From assembly GCA_022843525.1 (NCBI GenBank), contig JALHNR010000001.1:1-64000 (forward strand): a DNA stretch of 64,000 bases, in the 5' to 3' direction. This document shows positions 56,699 through 64,000 of this stretch, one piece after another. Numbering within the stretch: position 1 is the first letter of the stretch; every line of letters starts with the position of its first letter. Under the pieces are notes generated by a model, which searched no databases, had not been told where the DNA came from, and worked only from the letters and a program-made list of their open reading frames with translations. Position numbers and translations under genes: made by a program. This DNA is from Methylocystis sp. (GTDB taxonomy: Bacteria > Pseudomonadota > Alphaproteobacteria > Rhizobiales > Beijerinckiaceae).

Positions 56699-58322
56699 CC
56701 GCCATTATGCAGCGTGCCGAGATGAAGAGCGGTGTTTTGGGTGTGATTGTTGATGCGTCGGCGGCGAGAGGCGCACGTTTTCGTCACCGGCATTGGATGG
56801 CTGCCGGATCGAATTGGACGACGTTTGCGGGTTGAAGGGACGGGTTCGAGAGACGGGGACGCAGGCCCCGCGGATCATGTCGCGAGGCGTGGAATTCGGT
56901 CGAGGACGACGCGGAGGATTTGCTGACCGGGATAGGCAGTCGGCAGATGGACCTTGATCTGGCTTTTCAGCTCGACGACGCGGGCAGCGATTTTTATGAG
57001 GCGCAGGCGCAGCGTGTCGAACTGCGCGGCGCGCCAATGAGAACGCTTGGGCGCGGCCATGCGCAGGCCCCACATGATCCAATAGGCGCCGGCGTGCAGA
57101 AAGAGGCGCAGTTGGTTGGCCGTCGCTTTTATGCAGGAGGTGCGGTCCGCGCAAAGATGCGTCTTCCAAGACTTGATGTGGTTCTCGGCCTGGCCGCGGC
57201 GGCAATAGACGTCTTCATAGAGCCGGCGCGCGTTGCTCTTGTCGAGATTGGTGACGACGAAGCGCGTATCGACGCCGTCCGATCCGGCTTCGGTTCGCGC
57301 GATGATGCGCTCGACGCGGCTCCAGCTTTTCGCGCCGTCGAGGAATTCTTTGTAGCGCCGCACTTTGCCGGCGTTCGGCGCGGCTTCGAACAGCGCCGTC
57401 GTTTTGGCTTCGAGAGCGAGAATATGCGAGCGCAGCGTCGGCGTGGGCGCGACGCCGAGGATGAAGTCGAGACCATTCTTGCGGCAAAAATCGATGGTTT
57501 CGGGCGCGCAGTAATGGCTGTCGGCGCGCAGCAGGATCTCGGTTTTGGGCCAATTGGCGCGGATGTAGCGCAAGAGGCGGCGCAGAAAACGTTCGGCCTC
57601 TTTGCCGCTGGGGCGTTTGGCCGGCCGCAGCATGGCCGAGACGAAACGCCCGGAGCCGTCGAAGACGACGATCGGCTGAAAGCCGTATTCGTCGTGATGC
57701 GCATTGAACAGCCGCAGCTGCTGGCCGCCATGCACGGCATCGAACGTGTCGTCGATGTCGAGCACGATCCGTTTCGGGACGCTCTGGAACGACGCGCAAT
57801 AAAGATCGACCAGAACGCGCCCCATTCGCAACAGGGCGCGGGCGTCGGGCAGATTTTCGAAGCGCGAGATCGTCGATTGCGACGCGAGTTCACGATCGGA
57901 GGGCGCGACATTGAGCGCCATCTTGAACACCGGATCGTCGCGCAGAGAACTGGCGTCATTGCCGTCTTCATAGCCAGCGGCGATCATCAGCATGCGGAAG
58001 CGAAGAATGTCGGCCATCGTATGGGTGACGAGATCCGGGTTGCGCGGATCGCGGATGCAGCCGGCAAGGCGCTCGGCGACGCCGAGCCGCTGCTCGGCCT
58101 CGCGCAGTAGCAGCACGCCGCCATCGGAGGACAACAGTCCGCCGTCGAATTTGGCGACGACTTTCTTTCCGGAAACAGGTGACAGACCCAAAAGCGGCAA
58201 CGTAGGATCGTTCATGGCGGGCGTGGCGGCTCACGAAATGGCGCGGGTTGGCTTCAGTAACCGAACTCTACGCCACATCAAGAGCCTGTACCACTCCCGC
58301 CAACTCCCAGTGAATTTTCCGG
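56699..58322 (-). mobile_element. IS1380-family element with GCTAG duplication
   Basis: A 1.6-kb insertion flanked by direct repeats GCTAG (56694-56698 and 58323-58327). Removing it and one copy joins the two parts of the oxidoreductase in frame (KAML-ADLGVPSDQ). The terminal bases are CCG at both ends read inward. Confidence 0.88.
56875..58215 (-). CDS. IS1380-family transposase
   Basis: The 446-residue product has the IS1380 pattern: VVAKFDGGLLSSDGGVLLLR near the start, VLDIDDTFDAVHGGQQLRLF with catalytic Asp, EILLRADSHYCAPETIDFCR with the second, and the final CRRGQAENHIKSWKTHLCAD with Glu. The frame is intact and starts at ATG 58215, so the element may be mobile. Confidence 0.9.
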   Translation of the reverse strand: MNDPTLPLLGLSPVSGKKVVAKFDGGLLSSDGGVLLLREAEQRLGVAERLAGCIRDPRNPDLVTHTMADILRFRMLMIAAGYEDGNDASSLRDDPVFKMALNVAPSDRELASQSTISRFENLPDARALLRMGRVLVDLYCASFQSVPKRIVLDIDDTFDAVHGGQQLRLFNAHHDEYGFQPIVVFDGSGRFVSAMLRPAKRPSGKEAERFLRRLLRYIRANWPKTEILLRADSHYCAPETIDFCRKNGLDFILGVAPTPTLRSHILALEAKTTALFEAAPNAGKVRRYKEFLDGAKSWSRVERIIARTEAGSDGVDTRFVVTNLDKSNARRLYEDVYCRRGQAENHIKSWKTHLCADRTSCIKATANQLRLFLHAGAYWIMWGLRMAAPKRSHWRAAQFDTLRLRLIKIAARVVELKSQIKVHLPTAYPGQQILRVVLDRIPRLAT

Positions 58323-58701
58323 GCTAGCTGACCTCGGCGTGCCAAGCGACCAAGTGAAAACCGAAACCTTTCTCGGGGCGGAGCCACATCCCTCGGTCGT
58401 TGCCGGCGCGCCTGTTTCCGGCATGCAGGCGGCGGCGGCCGCCGTTTGCACTTTTATTCGCTCAGGCAAGGCCGCCCCGCTGCCGTCAGACAAGACGATC
58501 CTGGAAGCCTCCGAGGATGTTGGCGTCAATATCGACTACTCCTGCCGCCAGGGCTACTGCGGGGTGTGCAAGACGAAACTGGTGTCCGGCCAAGTCTCCA
58601 TGGCCGTCGAAGACGGCCTCACGCCGGAGGACAAGGCAAGCCAGATCATTCTGGCTTGCCAAGCCAAATCCATGGCGGATGTCGCAGTCGAGGCTTAGCC
58701 C

Positions 58702-59463
58702 ATGCAGGAGCGCGAACGCGTCGTCATCGCCGGCCTTATCGTCCTCATGCTGATTCTGGGGCCAGGGTTTTTCGTGCATCGCTCGCCACGATTTGCCGGC
58801 TCTCTTGCCGGCGGTGCGCTGGGCGTGTCCGCCGCGCTGCTCATGGTGAGCCCCCTCGGCTACGCCCTCGTCAAGCGTGTCGCTTTCGTGCGGAACGTCG
58901 TCACGCGGAAAGTGTCCCTCCGGACCCTGCTAGCCTGGCACGTTTATACAGGAATTGTGGGACCGATCCTGGCTCTCCTCCACTCCGGACACAAGTTTCA
59001 AAGTTTGCTGGGCATGCTGCTGACCGGGGTCATGTTGATCGTCGTCTTCACTGGCTTCGTCGGCCGCTATCTGTTGAAGCATTGCTCGCAGGAGATTCGA
59101 GAAAAGAGGGAGACGGTTTCGAACCTCCAGAGGCAATACGACGCCGCCGCGCTGGACTTGCGCCAGCAGGGAGGACCGGCGCTGGAAGTCGCAACCCAAG
59201 GCGTGATCGCGCGCGCGCTGGCGGGGTTGTTCCTTCCAAGCACAGCCGTCGTGGGCCTCGGAGGCGTGACAGCGCTGGGAGCGGTTCGATTAGCGGAGGC
59301 CATCGCGGATGTGGAGTATTCGATCAAAATGCATGACGTATTAAACGGCGCGCTCCGTCGTTGGCTGAATTGGCATCTCGCGTTTTCCCTGATTTTTTAC
59401 CTGCTTCTGGGCGTTCATGTGTGGTCAGGCCTCAATTATGGGCTGAGGTGGTTTCATCCATGA
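58702..59463 (+). CDS. Membrane cytochrome b-like protein
   Basis: The 253-residue protein has four to six membrane helices. Paired histidines occur in helices: WHVYTGIVGPILALLHSGHK (about 80-99) and NWHLAFSLIFYLLLGVHVWS (about 223-242), a four-helix arrangement that could bind two b hemes as in cytochrome b561 or ferric reductase-like proteins. The ATG lies three bases after the end of the ferredoxin segment. It should relay electrons from the cytoplasmic [2Fe-2S] domain across the membrane to the heptaheme protein encoded next (start-stop overlap). Confidence 0.75.
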   Translation: MQERERVVIAGLIVLMLILGPGFFVHRSPRFAGSLAGGALGVSAALLMVSPLGYALVKRVAFVRNVVTRKVSLRTLLAWHVYTGIVGPILALLHSGHKFQSLLGMLLTGVMLIVVFTGFVGRYLLKHCSQEIREKRETVSNLQRQYDAAALDLRQQGGPALEVATQGVIARALAGLFLPSTAVVGLGGVTALGAVRLAEAIADVEYSIKMHDVLNGALRRWLNWHLAFSLIFYLLLGVHVWSGLNYGLRWFHP

Positions 59464-60230
59464 ACAACCGGCTCTTGAGCGCGATCCTTTTCGGTTTGGT
59501 CATAGTGGCCGCCGCCTTGAGCGCATTTCATGCGCATGTAACGGGGAACGCCGAGCGGTTGCAGCGCTTCGTCAGTCCCGGCAAGCTATCAGCCGCCCAT
59601 GCGTTCCTCGAACAGGAGTGCGCCACCTGCCACACGCCAATGCACGGCGTCGAAGCGACGAAGTGCATTGTTTGCCACGCAAATAATGAGCCGCTTCTAA
59701 AAAGGCAGCCAACAGCTTTTCATGCGAATATCGGTAGTTGCGCGGGATGTCACCTCGAACACCGGGGGGTAAGTATCCGCCCGGTAGCAATGGACCACAT
59801 CGCGCTCGCCCGGATTGGCTTGGATGCCTTAAGCGCATCCGCGCCGGACACGGAGTCGCGCTTGGAAGCCGAGCGGATCCGTCACTGGCTTCGTGATCGG
59901 CCCGGTGGATTGTCTCAGCTGGATAGGACGCTACATTGTCGGACGTGTCACGCGACGAAAGATCGTCACGCGGGCCTGTTCGGCGCTGACTGCAGTCAAT
60001 GCCATCTGACCACTCAATGGACGATCTCTGGATATCGGCATCCTTCGGCCAGCTCGCGCGATTGCGCTCAGTGCCACCAAGCGCCGCCGAGCCACTATAT
60101 GGAGCACTTCCGCATGGTGTCGCAAAGAGTAACGGGGGAAGGGCAAGCCCAGGTAAACGAGTGTTACCTCTGCCATCAGACGACGACTTGGAACGACATC
60201 AAACAGGTCGGTTGGTATAAGCACCACTAG
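59460..60230 (+). CDS. Heptaheme c-type cytochrome
   Basis: From ATG 59460 the product has 256 residues with an uncleaved anchor or signal (LSAILFGLVIVAAALSAFHA). Seven CXXCH heme-binding motifs are present: CATCH 54, CIVCH 69, CAGCH 94, CRTCH 160, CSQCH 178, CAQCH 202 and CYLCH 235, with extra His for the distal ligands. It is periplasmic and could accept electrons from the b-type cytochrome. The start overlaps the preceding stop (ATGA). Similar small multiheme proteins act in metal reduction or quinol oxidation; the partner here is unknown. Confidence 0.88.
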   Translation: MNNRLLSAILFGLVIVAAALSAFHAHVTGNAERLQRFVSPGKLSAAHAFLEQECATCHTPMHGVEATKCIVCHANNEPLLKRQPTAFHANIGSCAGCHLEHRGVSIRPVAMDHIALARIGLDALSASAPDTESRLEAERIRHWLRDRPGGLSQLDRTLHCRTCHATKDRHAGLFGADCSQCHLTTQWTISGYRHPSASSRDCAQCHQAPPSHYMEHFRMVSQRVTGEGQAQVNECYLCHQTTTWNDIKQVGWYKHH

Positions 60231-60290
60231 GGCTGCCCGGCTGCACAACACGGTTGCCGCCCTTCCAAGATGAACGACAGGGAGGATCAC

Positions 60291-60644
60291 ATGTCTACGA
60301 AACGTTTCATGCAGATCATGGTGGTGATGGCCGCCTTCGTCGCATTCGGCCCGGCGCCGGTGCTCGCTCAGGGCATGATGGGGCAAGATCATATGGGCGG
60401 AATGGGACAGCGGCACGGAATGATGGGCAAAGGCATGATGGACAAGAAGATGCAGGAACTCCAAAACCACGAGAAAATGATGGAGGGCATCAAGGACCGC
60501 GACCAGCTGATTGCCGAGATGAAAAAGCACATGCAGATGATGACCAATATGATGCAAGATATGATGCGACTGCAAGAAAGCGCGCCGCGCGGATCAGAAG
60601 GGACGCCCGATCACGCGATGCCCGAGCACCCGATGGACCGCTGA
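60291..60644 (+). CDS. Met-rich periplasmic protein
   Basis: From ATG 60291 (GGGAGG ahead) the product has 117 residues with signal peptide (VVMAAFVAFGPAPVLAQ). The mature part has about 21 Met and several His in about 90 residues (GQDHMGGMGQRHGMMGKGMM, HMQMMTNMMQDMMRLQE), the composition of Cu(I)/Ag(I)-binding proteins. It closes the redox operon. The N-terminus of the oxidoreductase encoded first in this operon is also Met-rich. Confidence 0.75.
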   Translation: MSTKRFMQIMVVMAAFVAFGPAPVLAQGMMGQDHMGGMGQRHGMMGKGMMDKKMQELQNHEKMMEGIKDRDQLIAEMKKHMQMMTNMMQDMMRLQESAPRGSEGTPDHAMPEHPMDR

Positions 60645-61089
60645 TTACCCCTCGATTGAAAATGGACAAAGGAGCGCGCATCTGGGGTAGCCGCATGATT
60701 TGTTCACTTTCTTTCGCCCTCCTGCCCCTGCATCTCAGGGGCGCCCAAACGAGCGTGGATTTCGCTTGAGACCGATGGCTCCGGCGGTTGGCGGAACGAC
60801 GAACGGATGCGGGGTCGACTCGTTCGCGATGGAGGACTTTCACGCCCCCCGTCGCCGCGAACGCGCTGGCTTTTCAGCCCATGATTGCTGTCAGCGGATG
60901 ATCTCGATGAAGGGAAAGCGTTGTCGCGCCTCGCGCGCAGTGGCAGTGACCGCCGCGGGCCTTCATCTCGAGACGGAGCTGTTCCTCGCAACCAGGCCGA
61001 CGCGAACCAGCCGAAGCGGGGATAGTTTGAAAGAGCCGAAATCATGCCGTCCCGGGCGTACAAGATTTTGGCCGTCGATCACAAAATAG
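60645..61089. other. Stretch without recognised gene
   Basis: No frame with convincing composition was found on either strand; a short plus-strand end (EIMPSRAYKILAVDHKIA) is the most protein-like part. It lies between the Met-rich protein and a minus-strand membrane gene. Confidence 0.35.
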
Positions 61090-61521
61090 CTAATCGACTA
61101 CGTCACCCTCTCCATTTTTCCGGGGCGCGCTAGCAGCGGTATGGCGAACATGCTCGCAAACCTGCGGCGAGCAGATTGCCCCACCATATATTCCCAGGGC
61201 GAACCCGCTCGCCAGCACAGCTGTGGCGAGTAGGGAGGTAATTTTCAAAAACTTACTCTCAACCGCCCGTTCGGAGGCAAGCTCATCGGTGAAATCATTT
61301 TTTTCGGGAGCGCTTGCCAAGACGGCGCTCTTTGCCGAGGCTTCAATTGCGCCGGTTACGAACCCGGCCGCCAACGAGACGGTCGCGAACCACCATCTGT
61401 TATCGATGACGCCAATTAGAGTCCCTGCTATGCAGTAGACCAAAAAGAAATTAAGAATACGATTCAGCCGTCGATGAGCTTCCGAATAGGTGGCGATGAT
61501 CGGCGCGCATGGACTACTCAT
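61090..61521 (-). pseudogene. Frameshifted paralog of the 50119 membrane protein
   Basis: The product resembles the protein at 50119-50544 (IIATYSEAHRRLNRILNFFL, then SLLATAVLASGFALG) but one base is missing after FALG and a further deletion later restores the frame for the end APRKNGEGDVVD. The segment between (about 22 residues) is nonsense relative to the paralog, losing the last membrane helix. Confidence 0.6.
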
Positions 61522-61533
61522 TTCTTGCGCGAT

Positions 61534-62880
61534 CTACCCGGCGGCAGGCAAAGCGCGCCAACTCGGGAGGCGCGCGCTTGTTGTAAGCAAGGACTTCCGA
61601 TCGGCGTTGAGGCCGACCAAGATGTCGAAATCGCCCGGTTCGAGCATCGGCTCCAAGTCCTGGCCGGGAAAGCAAAAGCTCTCCGCCTTTAGCGCGAAGG
61701 CGACAGTCTTGGTTTGGCCCGGCGCCAATGCGATCTTCTCCCAGGCCTTCAGTTCCATGAGCGGACGGGCGACGGTCGCCTCGCAGTCATGAACGAAGAG
61801 GATTATCGTTTCTTCTGTCGCGGTCCGCCCCTCGTTGACAGCGTCGACCTCGACTTTGATCTGGTACTCGGATTGGAAATTTTCAGGGCTCGCGCGAATC
61901 TTTTCCAATTTGACGCGGCCGAAGGAGAGGCCGTGTCCGAAAGGGAAAAGCGGCGCGGTCGGGAGGTCGAGGTATTTGCTCGTGAAAGGATCGGTTGAAT
62001 CGGCGGGCCGGCCCGAAGACCGCTCCGCATAGAAAATCGGGATCTGCCCGATGTCGCGCGGCCACGTGACCGGAAGCCGGCCGGTAGGGTTGAAGCACCC
62101 CGTCAGCACGTCGGCGTCCCGCCATATCGCCGCCCGCCTTGAGCGCGAGCGCGGCCGCTTCAATAAGATCGGTTGCGACGCCAGCTGAATCAGCTCGGCA
62201 ATCGCGGCGTAGTCGCTGATGACGACTCCCTCGAAACCGAGTTCGCGCTTCAAAAAGCCGCGCAGGAGGCCGATATGCGCCGTCATGGGAACGCCTGCTA
62301 CGGCATTGAACGCCGGCATGACGGCCGCGCCGCCGGCGCAAAAATGCTTCGCCGTTGCGGCGACCGAAGCTTGCGCGGCCAGGTTTCCCCTTGGAAGCCG
62401 CGGACCTTCGCTTCGGAGAATTTCGCCACGACGAGCGGGTCTTCGCCCGGACCTTCGGCGATCCAGCCCCAACGCGGATCGCGGCCCGTTAAAGACGGGC
62501 GCCTTCGTCGGAATCCGCATGACTCCGTCGCGCGTCGCCTCAATCGCGGCCGCGCGGGCGGTCTGCTCCCATAGAAGGAGGTCGAACGCTCCGGCTTCAG
62601 CAAGAGGAATAGGGAAGATTGTCTTGTGCCCGTGCAGCACGTCGAGACCGAAAAGAAGCGGAATGCCGAGCCGCGTCTCCTCTCCCGCAAGCTTCTGAAG
62701 CGCGGCGATCGCTTCACGCTCCCAAAGATTGAAGATGCCGCCAATCCTTCCCGAGCGAATGTCTTCGGTCGTCGGCCCCCCGGATCGGCCCCGTGACCGC
62801 TTCTCCCGCGTCATCAGGTTGAGCTGCCCGATTTTTTCCTCAAGCGTCATCTGGGCTAGAAGTGAATCGATCACGTGCAC
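61534..62880 (-). pseudogene. GH3 beta-glucosidase relic
   Basis: The N-terminus (DSLLAQMTLEEKIGQLNLMT, LFGLDVLHGHKTIFPIPLAE) and C-terminus (CFNPTGRLPVTWPRDIGQIP, PLFPFGHGLSFGRVKLEK) follow the intact bglX at 24834. Between them a frameshift covers the region where another frame reads DPRWGWIAEGPGEDPLVVAK; the block containing the acid/base-side residues before VMPAFNAVAGVPMT is missing, and most of the sandwich domain after VVISDYAAI is deleted, with more shifts. It cannot be an active enzyme. Confidence 0.8.
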
Positions 62881-63064
62881 GGCGGCCTACTCGAACAATT
62901 TGTGCCGGCATCATCGCGGGGGAAGCGCGAAGTGGTCGATGCGGCATCGTAATTTGCGTCTGCGCGCGAGACGCAAGATCAATCTTGCCGAATGAGGATG
63001 CGAGTGATGCTATACTGCGTTGAAAGGGTCGATATTGATGGTCAAGCAGGCCGACAGCACGTGT

Positions 63065-63338
63065 CAGCCCTTCGCCGAACGGCTACGCCGGGCGAAAGAT
63101 TCGCAGCGCAATTTTGAACGATTTTGGAGGCGTTTTATCTTCCTCGGGAGCGCGCTACCTTGCTTTGGCTTGGCGTTGGTCTCCTTGCGGCGATCGGCGC
63201 CCCGACCAGAGCCGGCGTTACAATGGTCCAGCCGAGGGCGCCGATCATCGCAAGGTTCTGGCCAATCGACCGCTCGCCCTCGCGGCGCCATAAGGCGCGC
63301 CGCTCCTGCAGTCTTCGGACCGCCTCGTCGAGACCCAT
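63065..63338 (-). pseudogene. atpQ relic of a second N-ATPase
   Basis: The minus strand reads LDEAVRRLQERRALWRREGE and SIGQNLAMIGALGWTIVTPA, closely like intact AtpQ at 45005 (EAVKRRRERRARWRQEGER, LNLAMIGVLGWTIVAPT). After LVGAP the frame leaves the family; another frame near the end gives SALPRKIKRL, resembling the usual basic C-terminus. Internal sequence is deleted. Confidence 0.65.
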
Positions 63339-63351
63339 TTTCGCGAATGCG

Positions 63352-63841
63352 TTACGCGCCTTTGTAAATTTCCACCACCGTATCCAGCAACTTCAGTGCT
63401 TCCTCGCGGGGTCGCTGGAAGCAGTTGCGGCCAATGATCGAGCCGTTGCCGCCACCCGCGTAAATCGCGCGGGCATCGTGGTACACGCTGTCCTCGCCCT
63501 TGGCGGCGCCGCCCGAAAACACGACGATGCGCTTGGAGTTGAAGCAGCATTGCATGACATGCTCCACGCGCTCCGGCAGGGTGGCAATAGGGATTCTCTT
63601 TTCCCGATAACTTTCTCCGCATCTTTGTTTTCAAGATGCGCCGTGGGCAGTTTGACCTCGATGATATTGGCGCCGAGCGAGGCCGCCATGTGCGCGGCAT
63701 AGGCGACGATATCGATGGCGGTTTGCGGCCCGTGCCGCCCAGTTTGCCCGCCATCAGCATGCGGGCAAGTTGGCCTTGGCGCCGGGGGGTCTCGCCTTCG
63801 TACCAGTCGAGGATTTCGCGAACGCGCAGGGTGAGATTCAT
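63352..63841 (-). pseudogene. Class I fructose-bisphosphate aldolase relic
   Basis: Three frames in series give the second half of a FbaB/DhnA-type aldolase: NLTLRVREILDWYEGETP then ARMLMAGKLGGTGR; QTAIDIVAYAAHMAASLGAN then IIEVKLPTAHLENKDAEKVI; and HVMQCCFNSKRIVVFSGGAA then AIYAGGGNGSIIGRNCFQRP and a proper end. The first half, including part of the active site, is missing and there are at least two frameshifts. Confidence 0.75.
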
Positions 63842-64000
63842 GGGAGTTGGGTCCGTGCGACGCGGAAATGCCCTTCAGCAGAATACGAGCCGACACTGCA
63901 TCCCCATTAGCCAAGACGTCGGTTACTTTCAGTTCGACACGGCGCGGGTCATGTGCAATGAGGGCGCGATCTTAATTCGCAAGTTAGCAGTTCGAACTGG

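Larger units (their letters stand above)
55204..58698 (+). pseudogene. FAD/[2Fe-2S] oxidoreductase gene split by IS1380
   Basis: Without the IS (56699-58322 plus one GCTAG copy) the gene encodes one frame of 621 residues. Residues 1-27 are a signal peptide, followed by a Met-rich periplasmic part (GEMGGMGEMMREMG) and helices, a membrane anchor (191-211), and a ferredoxin-reductase module with FAD motif RSYSIASSP (about 329-337), GGVGVTPL (393-400) and LCGPPPMM (484-491). The second exon-like part (58328-58698) continues DLGVPSDQVKTETFLGAEP and ends in a [2Fe-2S] ferredoxin domain with CRQGYCGVC and a later Cys. It would pass electrons from NAD(P)H via FAD and [2Fe-2S] to the membrane. Present function is doubtful since the FeS part is detached. 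Confidence 0.85.

Noticed and set aside
56920-58110. 396-residue plus-strand frame
   Set aside because: Antisense to the IS1380 transposase; a byproduct of high GC content.

Overview
The window looks like an accessory region (plasmid or genomic island) of a GC-rich alphaproteobacterium of the Rhizobiales type. A methanotroph-like genus such as Methylocystis or Methylosinus would fit the mix of copper/heavy-metal efflux, an N-type ATPase and hydrogenase remnants, but that is an inference from gene content; no rRNA, tRNA or taxonomic marker gene is present. No phage structural module and no CRISPR array was seen.

Layout. (1) 1-5.3 kb: small hypothetical proteins, an XRE regulator, a stress-type membrane protein and several broken genes. 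(2) 5.3-17.7 kb: a metal-homeostasis block with a NikR regulator beside a HupE/UreJ relic, a CzcA/CzcB/TolC efflux operon, a divergent PepSY / response-regulator / sensor-kinase operon, and a Zn/Cd-type P1B ATPase that carries an extra membrane helix and a C-terminal OmpA domain. (3) 17.9-21.5 kb: an IS630 element, a truncated secreted protein, an orphan Rieske protein lacking one disulfide cysteine, and an IS5 relic. (4) 21.5-28.8 kb: a decaying carbohydrate cluster (ROK kinase, GH15 and GH3 intact; BacA-type ABC transporter and glycoamylase broken). (5) 28.8-39.5 kb: a NikR-like regulator without nickel ligands, a TonB receptor, and a Cus-type copper/silver efflux operon whose cusB-cusA junction is split by an IS481 element. 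(6) 39.7-47.2 kb: a complete N-ATPase operon (atpDCQRBEFAG) whose atpB encodes subunit a fused behind a TPR domain. (7) 47.2-54.9 kb: relics and transposons (hypX, resolvase, IS110, IS5, pta) around an intact PD-(D/E)XK-like nuclease candidate and its truncated copy. (8) 55.2-60.6 kb: a redox operon (membrane-anchored flavin/[2Fe-2S] oxidoreductase, b-type cytochrome, heptaheme cytochrome c, Met-rich periplasmic protein) with the first gene cut by an IS1380 element. (9) 61-64 kb: a frameshifted membrane-protein paralog, a GH3 relic, an atpQ relic and a fructose-bisphosphate aldolase relic.

How it works together. The intact part mainly moves ions across the envelope: RND pumps and a P-type ATPase for transition metals, and a probable Na+-translocating N-ATPase. 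The redox operon could carry electrons from NAD(P)H through the membrane to periplasmic hemes near a Met-rich, possibly copper-binding, protein. Two pumps have periplasmic domains fused to them (OmpA on the P-type ATPase, TPR on ATPase subunit a). The many relics and insertion sequences show strong turnover, and three unrelated IS families sit in CTAG-containing sites.
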